NCBI GenBank assembly: GCA_014804615.1
Contig: JAAUZL010000008.1
Coordinates: forward strand, 295,502-328,881
Reading direction: 5' to 3'
Length of the DNA: 33,380 nucleotides
DNA from: Lachnospiraceae bacterium
GTDB taxonomy: Bacteria > Bacillota > Clostridia > Lachnospirales > Lachnospiraceae
Numbering within the stretch: position 1 is the first letter of the stretch; each line of letters starts with the position of its first letter. The translations under genes and the position numbers were made by a program. The notes under the pieces were generated by a model. It worked only from the letters and a program-made list of their open reading frames with translations. It did no database searches and was not told the DNA's origin. Positions 14,957 to 23,983 of the stretch are shown here, one piece after another.

Positions 14957-14996
14957 AAGCAGCCCGCCTTTTCACAAATCAAAAAGCGGGCTGCTT
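14957..14996 (-). terminator. Terminator of the amidohydrolase operon
   Basis: AAGCAGCCCGC (14957-14967) pairs perfectly with GCGGGCTGCTT (14986-14996), with extra T/A pairing toward the loop. The T-run is short (CTTTG), so efficiency is uncertain. It lies 34 bases after the amidohydrolase stop. Confidence 0.65.
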
Positions 14997-15030
14997 CTCT
15001 ATATACATTCTATACCTATATCAAGTACCC

Positions 15031-16173
15031 CTAATCCGCCCGATACACAACCTCCCCCTCTATGATGGTATAACACGTTCTGGTAAACACTTCCATGGGA
15101 TTGCCAGTAAAGACAGCGATGTCCGCATCTTTCCCCGGTGCAAGGCTTCCCACCCGCTCCTCCACACCGCAGATCTTTGCCGCGTTGATTGTAATGGACC
15201 GCAAGCCCTCCTCGGGGGACATACCCGCCTTCACCGCCAGACCGGCACAGATGGGCAGAAACTGAATCTTCGACACAGGATGGTCTGTCGTAATAGCAGT
15301 TAATATCCCATGTCCCGACAGAAGCCCCGCTGTCTTAAAGGCCATATTCTGCACCTCTATCTTATTACGGCTTGCCATATCCGGTCCCACGATAGCCGGA
15401 AAGCCCGCCTCCTTCAATTCCTCCATGATCAGATGGCCTTCACTGCAATGATCCAAGGTCATCCGCAGATGAAATTCTTTCGCAATACGCACAGCCGTCA
15501 AAATATCATCTGCTCTGTGCGCATGCGCTTTCAGCGGGATCTCGCCCCGAAGAACGGGCAGCCAGCACTCATAGCGAAAATCCACTTCGCCCTCTTCTTT
15601 TTCCCTCTTCTTCTGATAAGCCACAGCCTTAGTCAGCTCTTCCCGAAGCATAGCCGCTATAGCCATCCGTGTGGCAGGAGACTTGTTCTGTCCGGAATAA
15701 TTCACCTTGGGGTTTTCTCCGAAAGCCACTTTCATAGCAGCCGGAGCTTTCACGATCATGTGATCGATACATCTCCCATGGGTTTTTACAAAGACAAACT
15801 GGCCTCCCACCACATTGGCGCTGCCGGGACCGATCATCGCGGATGTGATGCCGGCCTGCAGTGCGTCGTTAAAGGCCGCATCCATAGGATTGATCGCATC
15901 GATGGCGCGAAGCTGGGGCGTAATGGGATCTACCGTCTCATTACAATCGTCCCCCTCCATGCCCTTCTTTTCCTCCGTGATCCCCATGTGACAATGGGCC
16001 TCGATGATCCCCGGCATCACCAGATTTCCCTGCACATCCAACACTTCTCCATCCGGCGCAGGACAATCTTTCATATCCCCTACCGCGGCGATCTTGCCAT
16101 CCGCGATCTGCACATAACCGTCCGCGTAATCCTGCTCCGCCATAGTCTTGATATTTCCGTGTATGATAAACAT
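15031..16173 (-). CDS. Amidohydrolase of the imidazolonepropionase-like group
   Basis: A 380-residue TIM-barrel metal hydrolase. The metal ligands appear as EAHCHMG near residue 60, LKAHAHRADD near 214, LDHCSEGH near 240 and TTDHPVS near 294. The terminal beta-sandwich strand pair (GSLAPGKDADIAVFTGNP) is typical. There is no signal peptide. A GGGAGATA site precedes the ATG. It begins 15 bases after the spoIIQ stop, so it is likely co-transcribed with a sporulation gene. No partner enzyme indicates the substrate; cyclic imides, peptides or hydantoin-like compounds are all possible for this family. Confidence 0.85.
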   Translation of the reverse strand: MFIIHGNIKTMAEQDYADGYVQIADGKIAAVGDMKDCPAPDGEVLDVQGNLVMPGIIEAHCHMGITEEKKGMEGDDCNETVDPITPQLRAIDAINPMDAAFNDALQAGITSAMIGPGSANVVGGQFVFVKTHGRCIDHMIVKAPAAMKVAFGENPKVNYSGQNKSPATRMAIAAMLREELTKAVAYQKKREKEEGEVDFRYECWLPVLRGEIPLKAHAHRADDILTAVRIAKEFHLRMTLDHCSEGHLIMEELKEAGFPAIVGPDMASRNKIEVQNMAFKTAGLLSGHGILTAITTDHPVSKIQFLPICAGLAVKAGMSPEEGLRSITINAAKICGVEERVGSLAPGKDADIAVFTGNPMEVFTRTCYTIIEGEVVYRAD

Positions 16174-16188
16174 CCGCTATCTCCCGCA

Positions 16189-17115
16189 TCACTGTAGTTT
16201 GGACAAAGGATTCACCGGCTCTCCGTCCTTGGTCAGCTTAAAGTATACGTTCGTTCCCTCCAGGCTGTAATATTTCGTAGGGGTTGCCACGGTACCGATA
16301 CCATCTCCCACATTCACATAGCTTCCCTCAGACACCGTGATATTCTCAAGCTGCCCGTAAGTCAGTTCATAACCGTTTCCCAGCTCCATCACCACGGTAT
16401 TGCCGGTACCCGGATCGTAACTCACAGAGGTCACCCGGCCATCCGCCGCCGCACAGATCTGTTCTCCCTGCGTCGCCGCGATCACGATTGCCGGGTTGTA
16501 TTTATACTGATCCAGGGTCGGAAAATAGATGGTCTTGTCCATGCTGTAATTGATCAGCACATCGCCCACGATAGGCCACACCAGTCCATCCTCCTCATTA
16601 AAATCCAACTCCGGCTGTACCGTAGTGGAAACGGCCTGCACCTCATCGCTCATGACCGTGTCTACCGTCTCGTCAAACATACCCTCTTCCTCTACGGCTG
16701 CACTCTCCTTCTTTTTCGAGGAAGACTTCTCTACCGGATCGTCCTTTTTAGTCTCTTCCTTGCTCTGATTTTTTTCTGCCGTCGTACTGCCGGATGTCTT
16801 CTCTTTCTTCTGTCCGTTCTCCGTATTTTCAACGTGCTGGGAATTGGCCTCCTGAAAACTGGGATCATAGTCCAGGTCATCCGTCCCCACGTCCGCAAAA
16901 AGGGTGTCCAGCTCTTCTCCCGACACCATATTTTCCGCAAGCTCCGCACTGCTCTGCTCCAGCGCTCCGAAGTCTACCACATAGTTTTCCTGCTCCGCCC
17001 GGTTATTCTTTCTCACATAAAGGCCGGTCACTGTCAGGGCCGCCAGCACAAATACTGCGGATGCCAGCATGATGATCCTCTCTTTCCCGATATTGTTTCT
17101 ATTTCTTCTCGCCAT
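16189..17115 (-). CDS. spoIIQ: Stage II sporulation protein Q-like, degenerate LytM/M23 domain
   Basis: A 308-residue protein: membrane helix 14-33, a long acidic low-complexity stretch (about 60-170) and a C-terminal M23/LytM fold (about 200-308). In the forespore, SpoIIQ pairs with mother-cell SpoIIIAH during engulfment. The M23 zinc ligands are missing: the HxGxDx motif is YNPAIVI and the HLHFEI motif is NVYFKL, so it cannot be an active peptidase. This fits the structural role; Bacillus subtilis SpoIIQ is also degenerate while Clostridioides SpoIIQ keeps zinc. AGGAGGCGAG precedes the ATG. It lies 53 bases downstream of spoIID, the usual neighbour. I did not find a convincing sigma-F promoter. 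Confidence 0.8.
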   Translation of the reverse strand: MARRNRNNIGKERIIMLASAVFVLAALTVTGLYVRKNNRAEQENYVVDFGALEQSSAELAENMVSGEELDTLFADVGTDDLDYDPSFQEANSQHVENTENGQKKEKTSGSTTAEKNQSKEETKKDDPVEKSSSKKKESAAVEEEGMFDETVDTVMSDEVQAVSTTVQPELDFNEEDGLVWPIVGDVLINYSMDKTIYFPTLDQYKYNPAIVIAATQGEQICAAADGRVTSVSYDPGTGNTVVMELGNGYELTYGQLENITVSEGSYVNVGDGIGTVATPTKYYSLEGTNVYFKLTKDGEPVNPLSKLQ

Positions 17116-17168
17116 AAAACTCGCCTCCTGTTTTTCTTATGGAGTTAGTTTTACCCGTTTTTTCCGGC

Positions 17169-18140
17169 TTATTCAAATTTTGCTAATTCTGTCTGAAAAA
17201 AGAAATCTGCTAGGATCTCCTCATAGGTCTCCCCTGCCTTCGCCTTGCAATTGGCGCCGTATTGGCTCAGACCATAACCATGTCCTGCGCCTGTCACGGA
17301 AAAGAGTACACGATCTTCCTCCCAGGCAGCCACAAAGGAGGCGGAGGCCAATCCGAAAAGATGCCGGAACGTCTCGCCATCCACTCGTTTTTCCTCCTGT
17401 TTCTCCGTAAAATATGACACACTCGTCATATATCCCGCATCGTCATAGGAAAAATTTCTGTTCTCCCACAGCTCCTCCCGTCCGCACTCTTCTCCCACAA
17501 TCCCTGCAAGCGCCTCAATATAGGCTTCCTTTGCCACCTCCACCACGCTGTGGTAATCCGGAGAAGTCTTATCCTGCTCGCAGGAAACGATAGAAAAATA
17601 GGGACACTCCACCTCACTCGCCGCTCTGGTATGCCCATTGCTCACGGAAAAATAGGAGGCGCGGATCGGCTCTCCCTGATACGTTAAGATCATGCCCGCC
17701 GTCTCCTCCACCGCCTGTCTGCTCTTTGAAAATACTTCCGCTTCCACACCCTCCGGCTCCGCATAAAAAGCAGCAAGGCCATCGCCCGCCACCCGTATGC
17801 TTTCTCCCTCCTCCAGATACTGCGCTGCAAGCTCCGTCCGCAAAAGCACCGCCTGCGCCTTTAGCGTTTCCGACTCATACTCTCCGGGCATGACCAGAAA
17901 AAGTCGATACACCAGATATTCTTCCATGGGCAGCTCCCAGACACCCCATTCCAGAACCGCCTCCACAATATGATTCCCCTGCTGCCCTTGCGCCATATTC
18001 TCCGCTTCCAGACGTCCTTTGTCCTCCCCCACATGGCCCCAAAGGCAGGCGCAGATATAGGGCAGCAAAAAAACAAACAAAAGAAAGCTTCCCGCATTTC
18101 TCTTGTTTGTTTTTTTTAAGACGATTCCATTTTTGTTCAT
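17169..18140 (-). CDS. spoIID: SpoIID-like engulfment protein lacking the catalytic glutamate
   Basis: A 323-residue SpoIID/LytB protein with an N-terminal membrane segment (FLLFVFLLPYICACLWG). SpoIID is a lytic transglycosylase that thins peptidoglycan during engulfment. The family motif LKAQAV is at 93-98, CPYFSIVSC carries the paired cysteines, and the C-terminal GAGHGYGLSQYGA is conserved. The catalytic Glu of the xEMP motif is Val83 in FLVMP; the alignment has no gap, so the active residue appears lost. ATG 18140 has GGGGTG just upstream; a GTG four codons earlier is the alternative. CCACATA/TATGTGG (18149-18155, 18165-18171) is an inverted repeat just before it. Confidence 0.82.
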   Translation of the reverse strand: MNKNGIVLKKTNKRNAGSFLLFVFLLPYICACLWGHVGEDKGRLEAENMAQGQQGNHIVEAVLEWGVWELPMEEYLVYRLFLVMPGEYESETLKAQAVLLRTELAAQYLEEGESIRVAGDGLAAFYAEPEGVEAEVFSKSRQAVEETAGMILTYQGEPIRASYFSVSNGHTRAASEVECPYFSIVSCEQDKTSPDYHSVVEVAKEAYIEALAGIVGEECGREELWENRNFSYDDAGYMTSVSYFTEKQEEKRVDGETFRHLFGLASASFVAAWEEDRVLFSVTGAGHGYGLSQYGANCKAKAGETYEEILADFFFQTELAKFE

Positions 18141-18209
18141 GCGACACCCCACATATCCTATTCCTATGTGGATGTCCCGCCATTTATGATGCCTGATTCA
18201 AAGCTTTGT

Positions 18210-19277
18210 CTACCCCTTATTGTCATACACCGCCATATCCAGGTGCTGAATGGTAGACACCGTTCCATTTTCATACAGGAAAATACCTGTCTTGCGGATC
18301 ATAGCATTGGTCTCATTAGTCTTTGCAGAATTTAAGGAAAACTGTGTCCCTACCCGGCCCAGGCCGATGGCGCCCACGCCCCGATCAGAGAGATGATACA
18401 GCTGATCCTTTCCATTCTCATCCTTCGTCCAGATCAAAAGCTTATCCCAGATTGGGTCCGCCTCGTCGATCCAGCCATTGCCATCCGCATCATACTTTGC
18501 AAGATCACTAAAGCCGTCCCCGCTCTTTGTACCGAAAAGCTCACTGCCATCGTTGATCCTGCCGTCGCCGTTTAAGTCAAGCGCTAAAAAGCCGCTGCCC
18601 GCCTGTAAACTGGAGATTTCCTCCTCCTTGCCGTCGCAGTCCAAGTCGAAGTAAAATTTTTGATCGGAGACCTGCGCGATATTGGTGTCCAGATTGATCA
18701 CCAACGGATCACGGAAAGTCTGAATGGAAGAGATATAATTCTCCTCATAATACTCCTCGAATCTGCGGCTCATGCCAAATTCCAGGTTAAAGGACAGCTC
18801 CCTGCCGTCTGCAGTCTTCACCGTACCCTGGGTAGAAAAAGTGGTACTCTCCTCCTCCATATGATAACGCTGCATCTGATAACCGTTCACGGTGTACAAG
18901 GTAGTGTCTCCCGCCGCGGCGATCGGATTATTCTGTAATCCTCTTTGTCCACGGAAACGGAATAAAAGTTCCAGCAGAAAGTCCACACACTGCTGCCTGA
19001 TACTGCGCAAAGTCTCCCGCTCGTCATTTCTCGTAGAAGAGATCTGCCATGTGCCGGACATATTGCGCATATGGGTGGAGAGATCCTCCAGCTTCGCGCT
19101 GTCGTCCTTCTCCTCTCCTGCTGTCTTTTCTCCAGTGCCAAGCTGATTCTCAAACAAAGAATCCAGTGAGTCCTGTCCGCCCGTGATCGTACCTCTCACC
19201 CCTCTGGCGCTCGCCTTCTTGATGGAGTGATAATTCCTGGTAGACTGCATTTCTATGGTACCGGAATCAATAATCAA
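18210..19277 (-). CDS. Protein with EF-hand-like calcium loops, probably of the sigma-28 regulon
   Basis: A 355-residue protein with no signal peptide. The N-terminus (MIIDSGTIEMQSTRNYHSIK) and a helical middle are followed by a region of aspartate-rich loops: FDLDCDGKEEE, LDLNGDGRINDGSELFG and YDADGNGWIDEADPIWDKL. These are dockerin/EF-hand-style calcium sites embedded in a beta-rich segment that continues LLIWTKDENGKDQLYHLSDR. Such proteins are widespread and uncharacterised in Clostridia. The start is TTG with an excellent AAAGGAGG five bases away. A sigma-28-like promoter at 19475-19500 suggests flagellar-type control. No secretion signal is visible, so how it would meet calcium outside the cell is unclear. 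Confidence 0.75.
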   Translation of the reverse strand: MIIDSGTIEMQSTRNYHSIKKASARGVRGTITGGQDSLDSLFENQLGTGEKTAGEEKDDSAKLEDLSTHMRNMSGTWQISSTRNDERETLRSIRQQCVDFLLELLFRFRGQRGLQNNPIAAAGDTTLYTVNGYQMQRYHMEEESTTFSTQGTVKTADGRELSFNLEFGMSRRFEEYYEENYISSIQTFRDPLVINLDTNIAQVSDQKFYFDLDCDGKEEEISSLQAGSGFLALDLNGDGRINDGSELFGTKSGDGFSDLAKYDADGNGWIDEADPIWDKLLIWTKDENGKDQLYHLSDRGVGAIGLGRVGTQFSLNSAKTNETNAMIRKTGIFLYENGTVSTIQHLDMAVYDNKG

Positions 19278-19467
19278 TGTTACCTCCTTTTGTATAAGAC
19301 CGCTCCCATGCCTGCCCGTGTCACCTGACTGCGCCTTCCCTGGCGCGTGGCAATAGAAAAGACGGCATCCTTATGGAAATTCCTTTTCCGCAAAAATACC
19401 GTCCCTGGTCTCAACATCATTCAGATTACAGAGAAAACAGACCCTGGCCATGAGCCATCCTCTCTGT
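19278..19467 (-). ncRNA. Structured 5' leader of the calcium-loop gene
   Basis: The roughly 190-base leader can form several stems in the minus-strand RNA: TTACAGAG with CTCTGTAA, GACGGTAT with ATGCCGTC around an inner GGAAA/TTTCC hairpin, and GCGCC with GGCGC. No known riboswitch core (c-di-GMP, TPP, SAM, cobalamin) was recognised. It also contains a 26-codon ORF starting MARVCFLC with a GAGAGG upstream. The leader is real if the promoter is; function unknown. Confidence 0.4.
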
Positions 19468-19474
19468 AAACTAT

Positions 19475-19500
19475 ATATCGGCGTTTTTTTTCATTTCTTA
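19475..19500 (-). promoter_or_regulatory. Sigma-28 (SigD)-like promoter
   Basis: The minus strand has TAAG (19500-19497), exactly 15 bases, then CCGATAT (19481-19475). The SigD consensus is TAAA-15-CCGATAT, so only one position differs. No sigma-A promoter is evident nearby. Confidence 0.6.
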
Positions 19501-19518
19501 AGTGTTCTGACGTGCCAT

Positions 19519-20511
19519 TCATTTTTGCACATCAGAATAGGCGGCGTACATGGCACTGATCTGGCTCTCGTCGAGCACATATTGCCAGATATGGATCTCA
19601 TCATAACTGGCTCGAAACAATTTGTCAAAACAGTTGATCCCCAGATAGGCCTTCACATTCTCCGGATCTAAATGCAGCCGAGAAACCTCTGCCGAACCGA
19701 TCATCTCACTGTTCAGATACAGATACCCCGTGACCTTTCCCTCTTCGGTGGATTCGTCAGCATTCACGCAGATCGTGATATAATTCCACTCATTCAAGAA
19801 GATGCACTGCTTTGGGTCCATGGAGGGCCGGACTTCACAGGAATTATCCCAAACCGCATCGATCGTATTAAAGACCGGTACGACCACCTCTCCCTCCTCC
19901 GTCGTCTTTTTATTGAAAGAGAGAAAACTCTGGCTGCCGCCCACATCCATCAGATGGGAGCCTATTACCAGAAAGGGGGACCAGTCCTGCATCTCCTCCG
20001 CCCGAAACCAGAAGGAGATTGTATAGGAGTCATTCAGCGCCTCTATCCCCAAAAGCTCCACTCCATAGCTGCCGTCCAGATAGATCGCCTCTCCCTCGAC
20101 CCCCTCCGTAAACAGCGGCAGCACATCCTCCGCCTCCTCCGGATAGGTGCCCTCGTTAAATCCGCCCTCATCTCCCTCTCTCGTCACCACCAGCGCATCG
20201 GTGAGCTTTCCGTTAAAGGAAAAGCTGTAGTCCGCCTTCGGCACATTGCTCAGAAGAATATCGTTCACGATCTCCTTGGAAGAATCTACCTCAGGTTTTT
20301 CCAACTCAAGTCCGGGCAAAGGAACAGAGACCGCCATCTCGTGATCGCCAGCCTCTGTCTGCACATTATCCTGTACGTTGCTATTTTGTTGTGATCTGCC
20401 CTCTATGGCCGCATACACGAACACTGCTGCCACCAAAAGAACGACCGCCAAGGGTACAAGCCGGCGCACCATGCCGCCGGCTCCCCTTTTTACCCCGTTT
20501 TCATTCCCCAA
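19519..20511 (-). CDS. Membrane-anchored LamG/concanavalin-like domain protein
   Basis: A 330-residue protein with an N-terminal membrane anchor (LVPLAVVLLVAAVFVYAAI) and an outside beta-sandwich. EAIYLDGSYGVELLGIEAL, YTISFWFRAEEMQDWSPF, WNYITICVN, VTGYLYLNSEMIGSAEV and DEIHIWQYVLDESQISAMY follow the LamG-like jelly-roll pattern, including the final helix. These domains bind glycans or proteins. TTG 20511 has AAAGGAG upstream; ATG 20472 with GGGGAG is an equally good start and would give 317 residues. It begins 19 bases after the hydratase gene, so it is likely in that operon. Confidence 0.75.
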   Translation of the reverse strand: MGNENGVKRGAGGMVRRLVPLAVVLLVAAVFVYAAIEGRSQQNSNVQDNVQTEAGDHEMAVSVPLPGLELEKPEVDSSKEIVNDILLSNVPKADYSFSFNGKLTDALVVTREGDEGGFNEGTYPEEAEDVLPLFTEGVEGEAIYLDGSYGVELLGIEALNDSYTISFWFRAEEMQDWSPFLVIGSHLMDVGGSQSFLSFNKKTTEEGEVVVPVFNTIDAVWDNSCEVRPSMDPKQCIFLNEWNYITICVNADESTEEGKVTGYLYLNSEMIGSAEVSRLHLDPENVKAYLGINCFDKLFRASYDEIHIWQYVLDESQISAMYAAYSDVQK

Positions 20512-20530
20512 TACAATTTGACTCCTTTAG

Positions 20531-22828
20531 TCAATTTACCCTGTTGTAGTTGATCAGACATCCCTTGAGAATGATCTGCCTCTCCTCGTCCGTCAATTCT
20601 CCCAGCGTCAGCGTGAAGGGTACAAGCTCATCTGCCTCTACCGACACACGGTACGCCTGAATCGTCTCCGCCTTCTCCTCCACAGCCTTGCGGATCTCCG
20701 GGAAGAACAGATAATCCAGATTCTTAAAGGGCAATTCTCCCTCTTCGATCAAAAACGGCAGCATGCCCCAGTTGATCAGATTCGACCGATACCGCTTGGT
20801 GGCATACTCGTTGGCGATGTTCGCCCAGCCGCCCAGCACCTTCTGACAGCTTGCGGCCTGCTCTCTGGCCGAACCGTCTCCCGGCTTCACTGCAAAAATA
20901 GTGGAGCCAAATCCTGTATTTTCATGGGAAGCATCCGTAAATGTCTTCTTTACCACGTGCATCACCGGCTTCACATCGGGATGCGCCTGACAGGGGTGTT
21001 CGCCCTGCATTCTGGCTTTCTCCGCCTTCTGAATATCCTTCGCCCGCTCTACATAAGCCGGATCCTTTCTGGATAAGGTAAACTCCGCCAGCCCCAGCGG
21101 ATTAGAACGGTAAGAGGAGGTCTCTCCGGAAGGAATCAGCTCATCCGTTGTAGTGACGGGATCGTGAATCTCCGATACCACCCGCAGCACCAGATTCTCC
21201 GGCAGAGCGCCCATAGCGGGCCAGTCCTTGATATTGGGCCCGAACTGGATCTCCACGCTCTCATCCGCCACGCCCTTGGAATCAAAGACGCGGTTCGCGT
21301 AAATATTCGCATCGAAATGATATTGATACTTCCCGATTTCCCCGTCAAATGCCGTAGCCGGTGTCAGAACACCCTTGTTCGCCGCCGTCGCCGCGATGGA
21401 ACGTGCATCCATGAGAGCCACGGAAGAAATCTGACCGTTTTGCAGCTTAGATCCCTCTCTGTTCGGGAAGTTTCTCGTGGAATGCCGGATACTGAAGGCA
21501 TTGTTCGCCGGCGTGTCTCCCGCACCGAAACAAGGCCCGCAGAAAGCGGTCTTTAACACCGCGCCGGTCTCCAGGATTGCCGCCGCGCAGCCGTTTTTGA
21601 TCAGCTCCATATAAACAGGCATGGAAGCCGGATATACGCTTAAAGTGAAACCGTCCGCGCCGATATAAGAACCCTTGAGGATATCTGCCGCCGCACAGAT
21701 GTTTTCAAAGCCGCCGCCCGCACAGCCTGCGATAATACCCTGATCGACCATAAATTTCCCATTCACTACCTTATCCTGTAAGGAATAAGGCACCGCGCCG
21801 TCCAGACTTACCTTGGCGCGCTCTTCCACATCGTGAAGCACATCTTTCAGATTTGCATTTACCTCATCTATGGTATAAGTGTTGCTGGGATGGAAAGGCA
21901 TAGCGATCATAGGCCTGATCTTCGAGAGGTCCACCGTGATCATACCGTCGTAGTAGGTCACCTCACCCGGATTCAGCTCCTTGTACTCTTCCACCCTGCC
22001 ATGGATATCATAAAACTCTTTAATCTGCTCGTCTGTCTGCCAGATGGAGGATAAGCAGGTGGTCTCCGTGGTCATCACATCGATACCGATCCTGAAATCC
22101 GCACTCAGCGCCGCCACACCGGGACCCACAAACTCCATTACCTTATTTTTTACATAACCTCTGTCAAACACCGCACCGATGATGGCAAGCGCCACGTCCT
22201 GCGGACCCACGCCCTTTACCGGCTCGCCTGTCAGGTATACGCCCACCACGCCGGGCATATTGATATCGTAGGTCTGCGACAAAAGCTGCTTGACCAGCTC
22301 CGGGCCGCCCTCGCCCATCGCCATCGTACCCAGCGCGCCATATCTGGTATGAGAATCAGAACCCAGTATCATCTTACCGCCGCCTGCAAGCATCTCTCTC
22401 GCATACTGGTGAATGACTGCCTGGTGCGGCGGTACATAGACGCCGCCGTATTTTTTTGCGCAGGACAAGCCAAACATATGGTCATCCTCATTGATCGTCC
22501 CCCCTACCGCACACAGGGAATTGTGGCAGTTCGTGAGCACATAAGGAATCGGGAATCGGGTAAGCCCCGAAGCACGCGCCGTCTGAATGATACCCACAAA
22601 AGTGATGTCGTGAGAAGTCAGTTTATCAAATGTAATCTTCAGCTTATCCATCGTGCCGGAAGTATTGTGCGCCTCCAGAATCCCATAAGCTATGGTATTT
22701 TTCGCCGCCTCTTCCCGGGAAATCTCTCTCCCGGCCTTTTCCCGGATCTGTGATCCGGCATCCGCTCCTTCCGGAATAATCTCGGTTCCGTGAACCAGAT
22801 ACGCGCCGCCTTCTGATAATGTAATCAT
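20531..22828 (-). CDS. Aconitase-family hydratase (YbhJ-like)
   Basis: A 765-residue member of the aconitase superfamily with all four domains. The cluster ligands appear as GCAGGGFE and the CGPC pair in [36 protein letters not shown] and [15 protein letters not shown] are substrate-site motifs, and [10 protein letters not shown] lies in the swivel domain. Length and motif spelling resemble YbhJ-type hydratases more than classical AcnA/AcnB, so the substrate may not be citrate. ATG 22828 overlaps the stop of the acyltransferase gene as ATGA, which fixes the start; GGATGGAG lies upstream. No isocitrate dehydrogenase or citrate synthase gene is in the window. Confidence 0.88.
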   Translation of the reverse strand: MITLSEGGAYLVHGTEIIPEGADAGSQIREKAGREISREEAAKNTIAYGILEAHNTSGTMDKLKITFDKLTSHDITFVGIIQTARASGLTRFPIPYVLTNCHNSLCAVGGTINEDDHMFGLSCAKKYGGVYVPPHQAVIHQYAREMLAGGGKMILGSDSHTRYGALGTMAMGEGGPELVKQLLSQTYDINMPGVVGVYLTGEPVKGVGPQDVALAIIGAVFDRGYVKNKVMEFVGPGVAALSADFRIGIDVMTTETTCLSSIWQTDEQIKEFYDIHGRVEEYKELNPGEVTYYDGMITVDLSKIRPMIAMPFHPSNTYTIDEVNANLKDVLHDVEERAKVSLDGAVPYSLQDKVVNGKFMVDQGIIAGCAGGGFENICAAADILKGSYIGADGFTLSVYPASMPVYMELIKNGCAAAILETGAVLKTAFCGPCFGAGDTPANNAFSIRHSTRNFPNREGSKLQNGQISSVALMDARSIAATAANKGVLTPATAFDGEIGKYQYHFDANIYANRVFDSKGVADESVEIQFGPNIKDWPAMGALPENLVLRVVSEIHDPVTTTDELIPSGETSSYRSNPLGLAEFTLSRKDPAYVERAKDIQKAEKARMQGEHPCQAHPDVKPVMHVVKKTFTDASHENTGFGSTIFAVKPGDGSAREQAASCQKVLGGWANIANEYATKRYRSNLINWGMLPFLIEEGELPFKNLDYLFFPEIRKAVEEKAETIQAYRVSVEADELVPFTLTLGELTDEERQIILKGCLINYNRVN

Positions 22829-23901
22829 AGTTTCTCCATCCTTTCGCACCAACTTTTTATTCTGCTAAAAACCTTAGTCTCTGCAACATTTGCTAAATAT
22901 CGGTCAAATCTGTCAAAAATGATCCGCCTGATTTCCCCGATCATAAGACATCCCACTAAAATAGCTGCCGCAACTCCCGTAAGCATCCCAAAACCCAGAA
23001 TTCCCTCCGCGCCTTGAAATCCACGGTCAAAAAGTATATTCATGACCGCAAGCACCAACGCATCATTCAGCGCAAAGACCGCAAAGACGCTGCCTGCCGC
23101 TCTGTTGATAAAACGGGATTGAAATTTAAATTCTTTAAACAGATAAAACAGGATAACGGCCATGATAAGGTTCGTAATGCTGTTATCTTTACACAAATGA
23201 TGATAAATCCCGCCAATCTGGATGGGTATCTCATGCGACACCCCGTTTAAGACCCAGAGAATGATAAAAAGTATCCCCGCTTTTCCGGGCATTCTCACAT
23301 CCTTATACATCCGTATATATCTGCCGATCAAATACACCATGATCATATGAACGAGTCCCTTGCCGTTATCGGGAATCAGTTCAAAATAAAATAGAGTCGG
23401 CAGAACACTGAACAGGACCAGAAGCAGCAAAAGCAGTCTCGCAAATTCTTCTTTTTTTAGATGCTCGATAAATTTTTGAATATATCCGCTAAAGAAAAGC
23501 AGGCATATATAGCAGGAATAGAACCAGTGCTTTCTCGTAATAAAAGGCAGAAAAGATTTCACGATCTGCTCTAAAAGGGCTGCCCCCTGCATCTGCTGCG
23601 GCATCATGAGACACAGGACAACCGTCTCGATCAGAGAATATGTGATCATCATACACTCCATCCTGACGAATTTCCCAATGTCAAACCTCATGCCGTAATA
23701 ACCGGAAATCAACATAAAACAGGTCACTCCGATATTACAGATCCCATTCACCATGCCGTTAAAGAAGACCGCGCTTTTCCCGTTAACAAATTGAAACAAA
23801 TACATATTGGCATGGACAAATACAATCATAAACATTGCAATAATTCGCAATAATTCGTAATTAGAGTTCCTCTCAGATCTTTTCGCCGTCAGCTGTTCCA
23901 A
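22825..23901 (-). CDS. Acyltransferase-3 family membrane protein
   Basis: A 358-residue integral membrane protein with about ten helices. The N-terminal [20 protein letters not shown] carries the family's conserved Arg and His. The family moves acetyl or succinyl groups onto sugars, peptidoglycan or lipids at the membrane. TTG 23901 is the start, with AAAGGGA upstream. The stop overlaps the hydratase start, an unusual coupling of a surface-modifying enzyme and a hydratase. The acceptor is unknown. Hydrophobic segments continue to about residue 330, followed by a short basic tail. Confidence 0.85.
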   Translation of the reverse strand: MEQLTAKRSERNSNYELLRIIAMFMIVFVHANMYLFQFVNGKSAVFFNGMVNGICNIGVTCFMLISGYYGMRFDIGKFVRMECMMITYSLIETVVLCLMMPQQMQGAALLEQIVKSFLPFITRKHWFYSCYICLLFFSGYIQKFIEHLKKEEFARLLLLLLVLFSVLPTLFYFELIPDNGKGLVHMIMVYLIGRYIRMYKDVRMPGKAGILFIILWVLNGVSHEIPIQIGGIYHHLCKDNSITNLIMAVILFYLFKEFKFQSRFINRAAGSVFAVFALNDALVLAVMNILFDRGFQGAEGILGFGMLTGVAAAILVGCLMIGEIRRIIFDRFDRYLANVAETKVFSRIKSWCERMEKL

Positions 23902-23947
23902 AATCTGTTCCCTTTCTATTCACGCCACTCCTTAACATCCGAATCCT

Positions 23948-23976
23948 ATTATATAGGATATCCCACACCCACGCAA
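23948..23976 (-). promoter_or_regulatory. Promoter of the acyltransferase-hydratase operon
   Basis: On the minus strand TTGCGT (23976-23971), a 17-base spacer and a perfect TATAAT (23953-23948). The -10 sits inside an inverted repeat, ATCCTA/TAGGAT (23943-23948 and 23954-23959), a possible operator. Confidence 0.75.
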
Positions 23977-23983
23977 GAACGTT

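Noticed and set aside
14871-14975. Longer start for the small membrane protein
   Set aside because: It would include the promoter at 14921-14949 and lacks a ribosome site; ATG 14870 has GGAGGAG.
15310-16197. 295-codon open frame opposite the amidohydrolase
   Set aside because: Antisense shadow of a conserved gene with no recognisable domain.
17116-18209. Sigma-E or sigma-F promoters for spoIID and spoIIQ
   Set aside because: Only loose matches such as CATAGGAAT before spoIID; not good enough to call.
20505-20545. Hairpin TTGACT/AGTCAA around the LamG ribosome site
   Set aside because: Only six pairs and possibly chance; too weak to report as a regulatory element.
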